This document shows positions 7,460 to 15,086 of a DNA stretch of 16,434 bases, piece by piece. The stretch's first letter is position 1. Every line of letters begins with the position of its first letter. Source of the stretch: Spirochaetes bacterium ADurb.Bin110 (GTDB lineage: Bacteria; Spirochaetota; Spirochaetia; Treponematales; Rectinemataceae); NCBI GenBank assembly GCA_002070755.1, contig MWDY01000258.1:1-16434 (forward strand), read 5' to 3'. The notes under the pieces are model-generated. The model made no database searches and was not told the DNA's origin. It saw only the letters and a list, made by a program, of their open reading frames with translations. The position numbers were made by a program, and so were the translations under genes.

Positions 7460-8608
7460 ATGAGTGCCCATAAGAACTATGAAAATATGATCCATAAGAA
7501 AATGACAGGGAATCAGCCAAAAGTCGACAAAGATGCACGACAAAGACTGCTCATCGCATGCCTTGCAGTGGCTGTTCTGCTCCTTGCTATTCTGGACATA
7601 GCATTAGGTTCGGTGCGAATTCCGCTCTTAGAAGTGCTGAAGTCGCTCACCGGTAAAGCATATCGAAAAGAATGGACTACCATAGTCCTTATATTTCGAT
7701 TACCTAAGATGCTGACCGCAGCTATGGCGGGAGCTGGGCTCTCGGTTGCGGGGCTAATTCTTCAATCCATTTTTCGCAATCCTTTGGCGGCACCGGATTC
7801 TCTTGGCATTGGGGCTGGGGCGTCTATTGGAGTAGCAGTGTTGATGTTTGCGGGAGGATCTCTGGGAGCTCTTGGAGCAGGTGTAAAGGGAATAGGAATT
7901 CAGGGGAGCGCACTCTTGGGAAATCTGCTGCCCTTGGGATATACGCTCCTTGTTATCGCGGCGAGCGCTGGGGCAGCGGCTGTGCTCATCATTATTCTTC
8001 TAATATCGAGAAGATTCGAGCAAGCGGTGACGGTGCTCATAATGGGTCTGCTCGTGGGTTATCTAACATCTAGCCTAGTATCGCTGCTTGTATATTTTGG
8101 GTCTCCTCAGAAAGTGCAGCTCTATCTTTCTTGGACCTATGGCTCATTTGGAGGCGTACGTACAAATGAGCTGCCATACCTCGCAATTGCGATAGGTATC
8201 GGATTCATTATCGCCTTGCGCGAGCTAAAGGCACTCAATGCCTTTCTAGTAAGCGAGCGCTTTGCTTCTACAATAGGCATTCGGATTAGAGCTTCGAGAA
8301 CAAGGCTCTTAGTGGCTGCTTCAATCCTAGCCGGAAGCATAACAGCTTTCTGTGGACCCATTGCATTTTTGGGAATCGCTGCTCCTCATGCGGCTCGCCT
8401 ACTATCGCGCAAGGCAGATCATCGCATTCTTCTGCCAATCTCTGCGCTTGCAGGAGCTTGTTTCGCCCTCCTCGCCGACATAATATCATCCCTTCCTGCT
8501 TATGGCTCGCTATTGCCCATAAATCCAATCCTAGCCTTGATAGGTTCCCCGATCATCATCTCGATGTTTTTCCACAGGAATAAGGGCTCGATGGAGGCTA
8601 CAGAATGA
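7460..8608 (+). CDS. FecCD/BtuC-type ABC permease, probable cobalamin import
   Basis: A 382-aa integral membrane protein, somewhat longer than E. coli BtuC (326 aa) because of a hydrophilic N-terminal extension of about 30 residues. Family hallmarks are the segment from RLPKMLTAAMAGAGLSVAG (80-98) into LQSIFRNPLAAPDSLGIGAG (101-120), and the cytoplasmic coupling region GPIAFLGIAAPHAARLL (299-315) that contacts the ATPase. Multiple hydrophobic helices fill residues 30-370, consistent with the usual ten segments. It forms the channel through which the binding protein delivers substrate. It starts 17 nt after the binding-protein stop and overlaps the ATPase start by 4 nt (ATGA), so the three are one operon. 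No strong SD precedes 7460; later in-frame ATGs (7487, 7502) are possible starts. Confidence 0.92.
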   Translation: MSAHKNYENMIHKKMTGNQPKVDKDARQRLLIACLAVAVLLLAILDIALGSVRIPLLEVLKSLTGKAYRKEWTTIVLIFRLPKMLTAAMAGAGLSVAGLILQSIFRNPLAAPDSLGIGAGASIGVAVLMFAGGSLGALGAGVKGIGIQGSALLGNLLPLGYTLLVIAASAGAAAVLIIILLISRRFEQAVTVLIMGLLVGYLTSSLVSLLVYFGSPQKVQLYLSWTYGSFGGVRTNELPYLAIAIGIGFIIALRELKALNAFLVSERFASTIGIRIRASRTRLLVAASILAGSITAFCGPIAFLGIAAPHAARLLSRKADHRILLPISALAGACFALLADIISSLPAYGSLLPINPILALIGSPIIISMFFHRNKGSMEATE

Positions 8609-9573
8609 ACCAGAGGCAACCATCACGCCATATTCCTGGTATTCCCGATTTTTCAGAACCCGAGTTCAAGAAAAATAAAGAATTCGAAAACCCTGATATG
8701 ACAGGAGGAAAATCGAGAGAAAAATCTTGGACAGGGATAAATGATAGGAAAAGTCCTGGATCGCCTGCTATGGCTTTTTCTTCCCAAGAAATGCCTAAGA
8801 CGATTCTAGAAGCCAATAACTTGTCTATTGGCTGGAAGAAAGGCAGAAAACTCAATGTCCTAGCACAAGATATCAACTTCAAGGCAAAAGAAGGGTATCT
8901 AATCGCTCTTGTAGGCCCGAATGGAGCAGGCAAATCTACGCTATTGAAAACAATAGCAGGGCTTCAGCCTTCCTGTGGCGGCTCTCTATTCTTGATGGGA
9001 AAGGAGATTTCGAAGGTTTCGGTCGAAGAGCGAGCACAGCTCCTTGCCTGTGTTTTCCCCGAGCGAATCGAAACTGGCTACCTCACCGTGTGGGAACTAG
9101 TAGCCTTTGGCCGATATCCCTATACGAATGCATGCCATCGCCTGACAGAAGAAGATAGAAAGCAGGTCATAGAAGCGCTTTCGATGGTTGGAATGGAGAA
9201 TTTTGCGAGTCGCACGGTTTCTAGCCTCTCCGATGGAGAGCGACAGAAAGTGCAGATAGCCCGATCAGTGGCGCAGAGCACAGAGCTATTGATCTTCGAC
9301 GAGCCGACCGCTTTTCTGGATGCTCCTTCTCGTATCGAAGTGTTCAGGCTTGCCGAACGCCTTGTACGGCAAGCAGGCAAGACTCTACTCCTCTGTACCC
9401 ATGAAGTGGATCTTGCCCTTAAAACTGTGGATGAGCTCTGGGTCATCGACCGCGCGCATCGTTTTTCTGCTGGAGCTCCCTTTGTTATAGCTCGTTCAGG
9501 AGCGATAGGAAGAGCCTTTGACCTGCCGTCCGTTGCTTTCGATGTCTTTAGCGGCACGTTCAAGGCGCGATAG
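8605..9573 (+). CDS. ABC transporter ATPase, probable cobalamin import (BtuD-like)
   Basis: A 322-aa ATP-binding subunit that would power the permease encoded just upstream. Motifs are Walker A GPNGAGKST (104-112), the signature LSDGERQKVQIAR (208-220, with the LSDGE variant), Walker B LLIFDEPTAFLD (228-239) and the switch histidine in CTHE (264-267). The usual Q-loop glutamine is not evident; that position reads CVFPERIETGY (149-159). The first 65 or so residues are hydrophilic and proline-rich and lie outside the usual domain, which begins near ILEANNLSIGW (67-77). The start at 8605 overlaps the permease stop as ATGA, suggesting translational coupling. Internal ATGs (8701, 8770, 8791) lack well-placed SDs, although they would remove the extension. 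Substrate assignment rests on the riboswitch and neighbours. Confidence 0.92.
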   Translation: MNQRQPSRHIPGIPDFSEPEFKKNKEFENPDMTGGKSREKSWTGINDRKSPGSPAMAFSSQEMPKTILEANNLSIGWKKGRKLNVLAQDINFKAKEGYLIALVGPNGAGKSTLLKTIAGLQPSCGGSLFLMGKEISKVSVEERAQLLACVFPERIETGYLTVWELVAFGRYPYTNACHRLTEEDRKQVIEALSMVGMENFASRTVSSLSDGERQKVQIARSVAQSTELLIFDEPTAFLDAPSRIEVFRLAERLVRQAGKTLLLCTHEVDLALKTVDELWVIDRAHRFSAGAPFVIARSGAIGRAFDLPSVAFDVFSGTFKAR

Positions 9574-9595
9574 CTCGCCTTTGCAAACTTTTTTT
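9562..9595 (+). terminator. Candidate terminator overlapping the end of the ATPase gene
   Basis: AAGGCG (9562-9567) and CGCCTT (9576-9581) form a perfect 6-bp stem with an 8-nt loop. A run of seven T (9589-9595) follows after a 7-nt gap. The gap is longer than ideal, so efficiency is uncertain. It would end the transporter transcript and insulate the downstream stress module. Confidence 0.4.
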
Positions 9596-9731
9596 GCAGA
9601 CGATGAATCGCCTTGTCGGCGTATGTGATAACCATTTCGTCCATGCCCTTGCGACGTTTTTTCAATGCAACCGATATTCTCTTCCTTGCGACATTATAGT
9701 GAAAGTCAAAGATCTTCATCGGAGGAAGAAA

Positions 9732-10268
9732 ATGAGAACATCGAGAAAGACAATTAAGTTTCTTATGGTAGGAGCCATGCTCATGGCCGTAACTGCGGGT
9801 GCTTTTGCTCAAGGCTTTGGCAGAATGCAAAATCCGCGAGTAAAAACTCCAGGTTATGGATATCAAAGCATGCCTCCTTTTGCCCCAATGGTCGATCCTT
9901 ATGGAAATAGACTGGGCGATTCATCAAAGGGATCTGCAAATCCAAAGCAAAGCTTTTTTGGTGGCATGAGGTCGATGGGTGCGGGTGGCTATGGGGCATT
10001 TCACTATTTCCAGTATCAGAAGCTATCGGCCGAAGACAAAGCCAAGGTAGATAAGATCATCGAGGATAGTGCCTCCAAAATTCTTCCGCTCCGGAATGAA
10101 CTCCAAGCTGAAAAGCTGAATTTGGACAATCTTCTTTGGAGCTCAAATCCAGACAAGGTCAATATAGATGAAAAAATAGCTAAGATTGCAGATATTCAAA
10201 AACAAATACAAGAGATTCGCGCAGACAGCATTCTAGAGATCAATAAGATATTTCAATCTGCAAACTAG
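9732..10268 (+). CDS. Small exported helical protein, Spy/CpxP or metal-sensor-like
   Basis: A 178-aa protein with a clear signal peptide (residues 1-26, ending AGAFAQ), so periplasmic. The start at 9732 is set by GGAGGA 5 nt upstream; the longer frame from 9594 is rejected because it would bury the signal peptide. After the signal is a Gly/Pro/Met/Phe-rich stretch (27-92). A charged helical part follows at about 95-178, with KLSAEDKAKVDKIIEDSASK resembling the LTxxQ-type helix of Spy/CpxP proteins and likely coiled-coil character. Spy and CpxP are periplasmic chaperones or stress modulators, and the related CnrX/ZraP type senses metals. No histidine-rich site is visible, so metal binding is not supported directly. 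It precedes a second such protein and an ECF sigma gene, which suggests an envelope-stress role. Confidence 0.65.
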   Translation: MRTSRKTIKFLMVGAMLMAVTAGAFAQGFGRMQNPRVKTPGYGYQSMPPFAPMVDPYGNRLGDSSKGSANPKQSFFGGMRSMGAGGYGAFHYFQYQKLSAEDKAKVDKIIEDSASKILPLRNELQAEKLNLDNLLWSSNPDKVNIDEKIAKIADIQKQIQEIRADSILEINKIFQSAN

Positions 10269-10298
10269 TTAAGAAACCGGCTAGCTTTAAGGCTGACT

Positions 10299-10319
10299 GA
10301 CCGGCTATCCAGCTCGGTC
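10299..10319 (+). other. Stem-loop downstream of the first Spy-like gene
   Basis: GACCGGCT (10299-10306) pairs with AGC-CGGTC (10311-10319, one bulged T) around the loop ATCC. No U-tract follows, so it is not a standard intrinsic terminator. It may protect a 3' end or be incidental. Confidence 0.35.
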
Positions 10320-10361
10320 TGTACTAAGAAAATCTTGCAGCCAATTGGATATCTAGGATAA

Positions 10362-10392
10362 AGGCCGCGCGGCTATCGAGGCTGCGTGGCCT
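10362..10392 (+). other. Strong 12-bp stem-loop between the two Spy-like genes
   Basis: AGGCCGCGCGGC (10362-10373) pairs with GCTGCGTGGCCT (10381-10392), 12 bp with two G-U pairs and a 7-nt loop. It is GC-rich in an otherwise AT-rich intergenic region and lacks a U-tract on either strand. It may be a Rho-independent-like pause, a processing site that differentiates expression of the two genes, or a dispersed palindromic repeat. Confidence 0.5.
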
Positions 10393-10417
10393 ATTATGCA
10401 GAACGATATATAAGATA

Positions 10418-10423
10418 TATAAT
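10418..10423 (+). promoter_or_regulatory. Candidate -10 box for the second Spy-like gene
   Basis: A perfect TATAAT lies 23 nt before the ATG at 10447, leaving room for the SD (CGGAGG, 10435-10440). The -35 at 17-nt spacing (TATGCA) is weak. The AT-rich setting makes chance matches likely. Confidence 0.35.
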
Positions 10424-10446
10424 ATAAAAGGTAGCGGAGGATTCCA

Positions 10447-11001
10447 ATGAAAACAAATAGGGCAAGGCTATTTGTCTTGCTCATTTTTATTGCGAGCTTT
10501 GCGTCTTTCGGCATTCTTCCTGTGGCTGCACAGGCAGGTTCGGGAAAAGGAATGGGAAACCAGGGTGTCATGGGCCCCATTGTTGTTCGCGAATGGTTTC
10601 GCAGCTTGAATCTAACAAATGAAGATCTCGACAAACTTGAAAAGATTCTAGAATCCAGAGAATTCGAGCTTATCAAAGCGCAGAACGAGATCAGAATACT
10701 TCAAGCGCAGATTGCAAATATTCTAATCGATCCAGATCCTGATCTAAAGGCGATAGAAGAAGCGATCTCGAAGAGCCTTCAGTATGAAAAGACTGTAAGA
10801 ATGATACAGATCGAGCGGCAAGTTGCTATCCGAAAAGTATTTGGCGAAGATCGCTGGCAGACCATTCTGCTTCTTGTCCATGAAGCTCGGATGTCTGAAA
10901 AAACAGGGAAATTTGCGAATAGCTTTAGTACCAAAGGGCTTAGCGTAGAAGAAACAAACCGATACAGCCATCTTCTTGCTATACTCCGAAGAATTATGTA
11001 A
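10447..11001 (+). CDS. Second small exported helical protein, Spy/CnrX-like
   Basis: A 184-aa protein with a signal peptide (about residues 1-29, LLIFIASFASFGILPVAAQA) and SD CGGAGG 6 nt before the ATG. The mature part is charged and helical. The segment SLNLTNEDLDKLEKILESRE (53-72) has the LT-x-x-D/Q-x-x-K-L pattern of Spy/CpxP/CnrX-type proteins and is followed by long helices with heptad-like spacing to about residue 150. It resembles its neighbour at 9732 in layout, though the two are divergent. An ECF sigma gene starts 27 nt after its stop. In CnrYXH-type systems a periplasmic protein of this kind senses a signal and relays it to a membrane anti-sigma factor. A similar role here is inference from gene order. 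Confidence 0.65.
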   Translation: MKTNRARLFVLLIFIASFASFGILPVAAQAGSGKGMGNQGVMGPIVVREWFRSLNLTNEDLDKLEKILESREFELIKAQNEIRILQAQIANILIDPDPDLKAIEEAISKSLQYEKTVRMIQIERQVAIRKVFGEDRWQTILLLVHEARMSEKTGKFANSFSTKGLSVEETNRYSHLLAILRRIM

Positions 11002-11028
11002 TGGAAGATATAAGAAAGCATTATACTT

Positions 11029-11706
11029 ATGAAAAGCGACAATAGAATGGCATGGACTATGAGCCCAGCAAAAAAGGATAGAGCCCGAATTGGGCAAGAT
11101 AAGGCTGAAGCTCCATCTCTTGCTCTTTCGTCCGACGAGGAAACTCTGGATATCGAGCTTGCAAAAAGAGCGGCAAATGGAGATAAGGGAGCATTCGAGC
11201 GCCTGATATGGCGTTGGTGGGATCGTATTCGGGGCTATTGTGCTAGCTTTGTTGCATTCGATGAAGAGCTTTCTGAGGAGGCAGTGCAAGAGTCTCTTAT
11301 TCGTATCTATAAGGCCTTGCCTAAGTGGCGTAAAGAGAGTCCCTTAGGCGGCTATATCTATGGTATTTGCCGAACAAGCTGCGCGGATGTTTTGCGTGTC
11401 AATGCCCGCCACCATGCGCGAAATATCTCTGTGGAAGAATTTGAATCTCTTTTTATCGAGAGTCCACATGGGTCAGGAGAGGAGGATATGCTGAGAAAAG
11501 AAGCTAGCCAGATGCTCGAGCTTGTCATGAAAAAGTTAGAGCCCGAGGATCGTGCGATGCTCTATCTACATGAGGTAGAGGGAATGGGGCTCTCTGAGCT
11601 TGGAAGCATGTACAATCTTCCTCTTGGGACTGTCAAATCAAGACTCTTCCGTGCGCGAGCCAAATTGAGCGCGATGCTCGAGGAGATGGGATATGAGCTC
11701 AGCTGA
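11029..11706 (+). CDS. ECF-family RNA polymerase sigma factor
   Basis: A 225-aa sigma-70 family factor of the extracytoplasmic-function type. Region 2 spans about residues 40-125 (LAKRAANGDKGAFERLIWR, with SEEAVQESLIRIYKALPKWR for -10 recognition and core binding). Region 4 spans about 160-215, with the helix-turn-helix LSELGSMYNLPLGTVKSRLF for the -35 element. The N-terminal 38 residues are an extra hydrophilic tail. Cysteines at 71, 114 and 118 (CRTSC) lie in region 2 and could be incidental. No good SD precedes the ATG at 11029; ATGs at 11047 and 11059 are alternatives that shorten only the tail. A TATACT at 11022-11027 is too close to serve a start at 11029. The stop overlaps the next gene by 14 nt, the usual layout of a sigma/anti-sigma pair. 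Confidence 0.93.
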   Translation: MKSDNRMAWTMSPAKKDRARIGQDKAEAPSLALSSDEETLDIELAKRAANGDKGAFERLIWRWWDRIRGYCASFVAFDEELSEEAVQESLIRIYKALPKWRKESPLGGYIYGICRTSCADVLRVNARHHARNISVEEFESLFIESPHGSGEEDMLRKEASQMLELVMKKLEPEDRAMLYLHEVEGMGLSELGSMYNLPLGTVKSRLFRARAKLSAMLEEMGYELS

Positions 11707-12079
11707 AAAGAATAAAATCGATCTAAAAGCTGGTCTCAAAGATGCAGCTATGGGGAAATCGCCTACATTTCCTGATTTTGCGCAGGTATACAAAAAAGCG
11801 GAAGAGCTGCCGCGCAAAAAGCATAAAATCTTGATTTCAATGACTCTTACGATAACTGCCCTTATTGCCAGCTTCTTTATAGGTAGCTTTTGGATAAGCC
11901 ATTCTTCTTCTGATGTAGCACTGATTGACTCTTGGTCTACGACACCCACTCCTGTCGCTATTGCCATAAGCGGCTCGGAGAGAGAGGATGATCAGATTGT
12001 TGTTACTTCTTCTAAGAATGCTGCTCTGGGTCTCTATATTCAAGGTCTTTGGGAGAGTACATCGACTGGCGGGCTATGA
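11693..12079 (+). CDS. One-pass membrane protein, probable anti-sigma factor
   Basis: A 128-aa protein with a cytoplasmic N-terminus (1-44), one hydrophobic segment at about 46-68 (ILISMTLTITALIASFFIGS) and a short outer part (69-128). The basic stretch RKKHK before the hydrophobic segment predicts N-in orientation. The start at 11693 lies inside the sigma gene, with AGGAG (11681-11685) inside the sigma coding sequence, so translation is coupled. Size, topology and position match anti-sigma factors that hold ECF factors at the membrane. I see no HxxxCxxC zinc motif, so it is not of the ZAS class. The transposase remnant begins right after, so the C-terminus may have been altered by that insertion. 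No sequence family is recognised; the role is inferred from context. Confidence 0.6.
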   Translation: MSSAEKNKIDLKAGLKDAAMGKSPTFPDFAQVYKKAEELPRKKHKILISMTLTITALIASFFIGSFWISHSSSDVALIDSWSTTPTPVAIAISGSEREDDQIVVTSSKNAALGLYIQGLWESTSTGGL

Positions 12080-12099
12080 CTCTTCATTACTGCTACGAA

Positions 12100-12428
12100 C
12101 CTTGTATAAGAAGTTGAAGCAAAATGTAGGGAGGAGGGCAATAAAGAGTCGAAATGTCGCGAATATGCTGAATCGCCTTGTCGTATACCTAGGCTGGCAC
12201 AATTATGAAAAACATTACAGGATTGCTAAGCATATCATTATGACGCATGCTGAAGTAGCTGGTATTGAAAGAAATGCGATTTGCAAGGCTAGAGAATCAC
12301 AGTTCAAAGAGCGTGCATTCCTAAGCAGAATAGGATTGTCGATTCTTGAAAGAAGGCTATGGCTTAGGAGTTTCTCAACTCCTCTTAAGAGAAAAGCTGA
12401 GTATGTGCCTTTCTATGCTTATGCATGA
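12100..12428 (+). pseudogene. C-terminal remnant of a DDE-type transposase
   Basis: An open frame running from about 12100 to the stop at 12428 encodes a stretch that looks like the tail of an insertion-sequence transposase. Recognisable pieces are RNVANMLNRLVVYLGWHNY, the THAEVAGI block (similar to the common TPAEAAGI box), and a C-terminal part ending EYVPFYAYA. The rest of the transposase, including the catalytic acidic residues, is missing. The frame continues upstream into the anti-sigma gene in another phase, which is not meaningful. I could not identify terminal inverted repeats. The IS family is not certain. This marks past mobile-element activity at the border between the stress module and the ATPase cluster. 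Confidence 0.5.
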
Positions 12429-12541
12429 AAAACACTCCTAGCAGATGCTAAAGCAATATACACAAGGTTCGTAGCAGTATTCATCCTGTCTATAATTAAA
12501 AACGACCGATTTACTTTTACTCAAATAATCTAAAATACCAC

Positions 12542-12570
12542 TTTACATTTTGAGGCATCATTGTCATACT
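12542..12570 (+). promoter_or_regulatory. Promoter of the first AAA+/DUF4143 gene
   Basis: TTTACA (12542-12547) and CATACT (12565-12570) are 17 nt apart, matching 5/6 and 4/6 of the sigma-70 consensus. The -10 ends 6 nt before the ATG at 12577, and no SD is present, which fits a leaderless transcript. Confidence 0.45.
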
Positions 12571-12576
12571 TGTCCT

Positions 12577-13878
12577 ATGCATATATACGACCGCCTTTAT
12601 AAAGATTCATTTTCTCGTAAATTATCCCATCCTTTTGTACACATCATGTTCGGTGCACGCCAAACAGGAAAGTCGACCCTCATCCGCAGTGTCATCCCCA
12701 CGCAAAGCATCATATTTGACCTCTCTGATCCCTCGCAGCGCCTCCAGTTCGTGGTGAATCCTGGCCGACTCATCGACATCTATCGGGCACTCCCCGCCTC
12801 AGAAAGCCCTCGCTATATCTTTCTTGATGAAGTGCAGAACGTGCCTGAGCTTTTCGATGCGGTTCAGTTTCTTTACGATGAAGAAAAGCGCAATTTACCT
12901 GATGAGCGCCGTACACGCTTTATCCTCTGTGGTAGCTCGGCACGGCGATTGCGGCGAACCGGAACAAATCTGCTGCCAGGAAGAAGCATACTCCATCATC
13001 TTTATCCTCTCACCAGTATCGAATACGAGCCATTTATCCCGCCAGGTTTTCCAGTAGAAACGCTCTATGGATCTCGAAGCCTTGTGCCCATTTTCAAAGA
13101 TGAACCACGGCTCGTATCCCCTTTTCCTAAAAGAACGCTTGAGGATCGAATCATCTTTGGAGACCTCCCAGCCATGGCCATATCCTATCCTAAGCGCGGT
13201 GCGAACGCTGATCCGCGGCGCGAGCTTTTGCGGTCCTATGTTTCAGCTTATATCGAAGAAGAACTACATCGCGAAACACAGATTCGCGAGTGGGGGCCAT
13301 TCTTGCGCTTCTTGTCGCTCGCGGCAGCTGAGTCAGGAGGCATCGTCAACTTTGCAAGTATTGCAAAGGAATCCGGTCTCTCAGCCCCTACCGTCAAAGC
13401 GCACTATCAACTCCTTGAGGATATGTTTCTTGGCTTCATGGTACCTGCATTTTCAGGGAGCTCCCGCAAGACCGCGCTGTCCACCCCTCGATTTTTCTTT
13501 ATCGATTTAGGCCTTCGCAACACAGCGGCAGGTCTCTCGCTCACACCAGATACGCTTTTGGCCAACCCTGGCCCTCTCTTTGAGCAATGGGTCGGCATTG
13601 AGCTCTATAAGCGCCTCTCGTATCGCGGTGATGCGCAGCTTTCGTATTTTCGCACTGCTGGCGGAGCGGAAGTAGATTTTATCATTGAGCAGTCGGGTAT
13701 CCTCTATCCCATTGAAGTAAAATGGACAGAAAATCCCACCGCCAAAGACGCGCGCCACCTCGAAACCTTCCTCCAGGACCATCGCGATCGCACTCCCCAT
13801 GGCTACATTGTGTGCCGCGCTGCCTATCCCCTCGCAGTGAGCAATACAGTCACAGCAATTCCCTGGTGGCTACTCTGA
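12577..13878 (+). CDS. AAA+ ATPase with DUF4143 domain
   Basis: A 433-aa protein of the widespread AAA_14/DUF4143 group. Walker A is GARQTGKST (26-34), Walker B is YIFLDEVQN (80-88) and FILCGSSARRL (115-125) is the sensor-1 strand. A winged-helix-like middle at about 245-290 (FASIAKESGLSAPTVKAHYQ) leads to the C-terminal DUF4143 region with AEVDFII (364-370) and YPIEVKW (377-383), an ExD...ExK arrangement reminiscent of PD-(D/E)xK nucleases. Biological roles of this family are poorly known; genomic islands often carry several copies. I chose ATG 12577 over an in-frame TTG at 12550 because the promoter -10 ends 6 nt before it and family proteins begin at about this point. It seems intact. It lies just after a transposase remnant. 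Confidence 0.9.
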   Translation: MHIYDRLYKDSFSRKLSHPFVHIMFGARQTGKSTLIRSVIPTQSIIFDLSDPSQRLQFVVNPGRLIDIYRALPASESPRYIFLDEVQNVPELFDAVQFLYDEEKRNLPDERRTRFILCGSSARRLRRTGTNLLPGRSILHHLYPLTSIEYEPFIPPGFPVETLYGSRSLVPIFKDEPRLVSPFPKRTLEDRIIFGDLPAMAISYPKRGANADPRRELLRSYVSAYIEEELHRETQIREWGPFLRFLSLAAAESGGIVNFASIAKESGLSAPTVKAHYQLLEDMFLGFMVPAFSGSSRKTALSTPRFFFIDLGLRNTAAGLSLTPDTLLANPGPLFEQWVGIELYKRLSYRGDAQLSYFRTAGGAEVDFIIEQSGILYPIEVKWTENPTAKDARHLETFLQDHRDRTPHGYIVCRAAYPLAVSNTVTAIPWWLL

Positions 13879-13948
13879 CCGAGCTCTCGCTGTTCTCGAC
13901 AGCTTTTTGGCCCAAAGTCAGATCTCAAGACTGAGCCAATCGTCATCC

Positions 13949-13977
13949 TTGCATTTCTGGTACTATCCTCCTATAAT
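13949..13977 (+). promoter_or_regulatory. Strong sigma-70-type promoter before the truncated ATPase
   Basis: TTGCAT (13949-13954) is followed after exactly 17 nt by a perfect TATAAT (13972-13977). It is the best promoter match in the window. Transcription would begin near 13984, next to the ATG at 13985. It probably once served the intact ATPase gene whose 3' part begins at 14142. Confidence 0.6.
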
Positions 13978-13984
13978 TGCAATG

Positions 13985-14059
13985 ATGATACCACGGTACA
14001 TTCTTCCCTTGCCTGCCATGGCTGAGGAGATTGCGCAGCATGCCCTGAAATCCGCATAA
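13985..14059 (+). other. 24-codon open frame, possible surviving N-terminus of the truncated ATPase
   Basis: This frame encodes MIPRYILPLPAMAEEIAQ and six more residues before a stop. DUF4143 ATPases commonly begin with a short segment of the type M-x-P-R-Y/x, so it may be the remaining N-terminus of the gene at 14142, from which the Walker region was deleted. It begins 7 nt after a strong -10 box, the leaderless spacing seen elsewhere here. Too short to be sure. The remaining bases from 13879 to 14141 show no other gene that I can support. Confidence 0.25.
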
Positions 14060-14141
14060 GTCCGCAATCTCTTCGAGATATTTCTCACGATATTGCAAAA
14101 AATATCTGGATTTTTTTCACGCTTTCGTATAAAGAATCCAC

Positions 14142-14999
14142 ATGATCCCTTTGACCTATAGCGAATGGCTCTATCAAGAGGAAGCATCGCAGAGGCCGCC
14201 TTTATCACCCCATATCGAGGAAGTCACACCGCCCGATGAGCTCGAAGCGCATCGAACACGCCTCCGTGAGTTTATGCGGTATGGTGCACTCCCAGGGCTC
14301 ACTGCGCTTTCAGATGACCTTGAAAAGAGAGAATATCTCTTCGGAATCTATCAAGCCTATATTGCGAAAGACATCAAGGCTTTTCTTAAGGAAGAATCGG
14401 TACTCTCGTTTAATAAAGCGATCACTTGGCTTGCGCTTAACAATGGTACACAGCTTAAAAAAAGTACACTTTGCAGCGTCGCAGGCATCTCGAGCCGACA
14501 GATCGAGCGCTATCTCAACGTCCTTGCGGGTACTTTTGTGCTCGCGCTCTTGCCACCGCTCTCTACCAATAAAGGAAAAGAGCTCACCAAAACACCAAAA
14601 TTCTATCTCTACGACCAAGGAATTATCAACAGCATCATCCAGGACTTTAGGGATATCGACCGAAGGCCCGATGCAGGGATCCTCAGGGAGCAGTTTGTCT
14701 TTTGGGAACTCAAGAAGCATCTCGACATTCGCTATTCGCTCTATTACTGGCGCACTGCCGATGGCAAGGAAGTCGACCTTGTGCTCAAGAAGGATCAGCA
14801 GCTGTTGCCTATTGAGGTCAAATCCTCCTGGCAGCCTCCTCTCCTTCCTTCTGGCTTACGCCATTTCTTGAGCTTCTATCCAGAGACCGAGCACGCGGTG
14901 GTACTCTATGATGGCCCAGAATATACAAGCCGCTATGACCATTGCACAACTTATTTTGTGCCGATCCACAAAGCCTTTGCAGCCCTCAGCCTTTTATGA
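14142..14999 (+). pseudogene. Truncated AAA+/DUF4143 protein lacking the ATPase domain
   Basis: A 285-aa frame that corresponds only to the C-terminal two thirds of a DUF4143 ATPase. It begins at IPLTYSEWL, the strand that in full-length members follows the ATPase core, and lacks Walker A and B. The middle helices (KREYLFGIYQAYIAKDIKAF, 62-81), a winged-helix-like part (TLCSVAGISSRQIERYL, 109-125) and the ExD...ExK region (KEVDLVL 209-215, LPIEVKSSW 222-230) are intact. In the same frame upstream, codons for R-I-H precede the ATG, preceded by a stop, as expected of a broken gene. No SD precedes 14142, and a strong promoter lies about 160 nt upstream. The long intact frame could mean recent decay or a separately used C-terminal protein. 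Confidence 0.75.
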
Positions 15000-15060
15000 T
15001 GACAACGCGATTGATGGAATTGTTAGACAGGATAGCAGTCAAAGGTAGGCTTTATCCTCC

Positions 15061-15086
15061 ATGGAAGCAACTCCATATAATTTTTT
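15061..15086 (+). terminator. Weak candidate terminator between convergent ATPase genes
   Basis: ATGGA (15061-15065) pairs with TCCAT (15072-15076) and a run of six T follows (15081-15086). The stem is short and AT-containing, so confidence is low. The 147-nt region between the convergent genes also holds a longer-range repeat pair, GACAGGAT near 15026 and ATCCTGTC near 15115. Confidence 0.3.

Noticed and set aside
9594..9731. Upstream ATG for the first Spy-like gene
   Set aside because: It would bury a clear signal peptide and lacks an SD; GGAGGA precedes ATG 9732.
9120..9866. 248-codon open frame on minus across the ATPase end and the first Spy-like gene
   Set aside because: It is rich in Arg/Ser/Lys with no family signature and crosses two well-supported plus-strand genes.
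10744..11289. 181-codon minus-strand frame across the second Spy-like gene and the sigma factor
   Set aside because: Opposite two supported genes, no RBS and no recognisable domain.
12429..14141. CRISPR array, tRNA or rRNA in the accessory region
   Set aside because: No regularly spaced repeats and no cloverleaf or rRNA-like sequence were seen here or elsewhere in the window.
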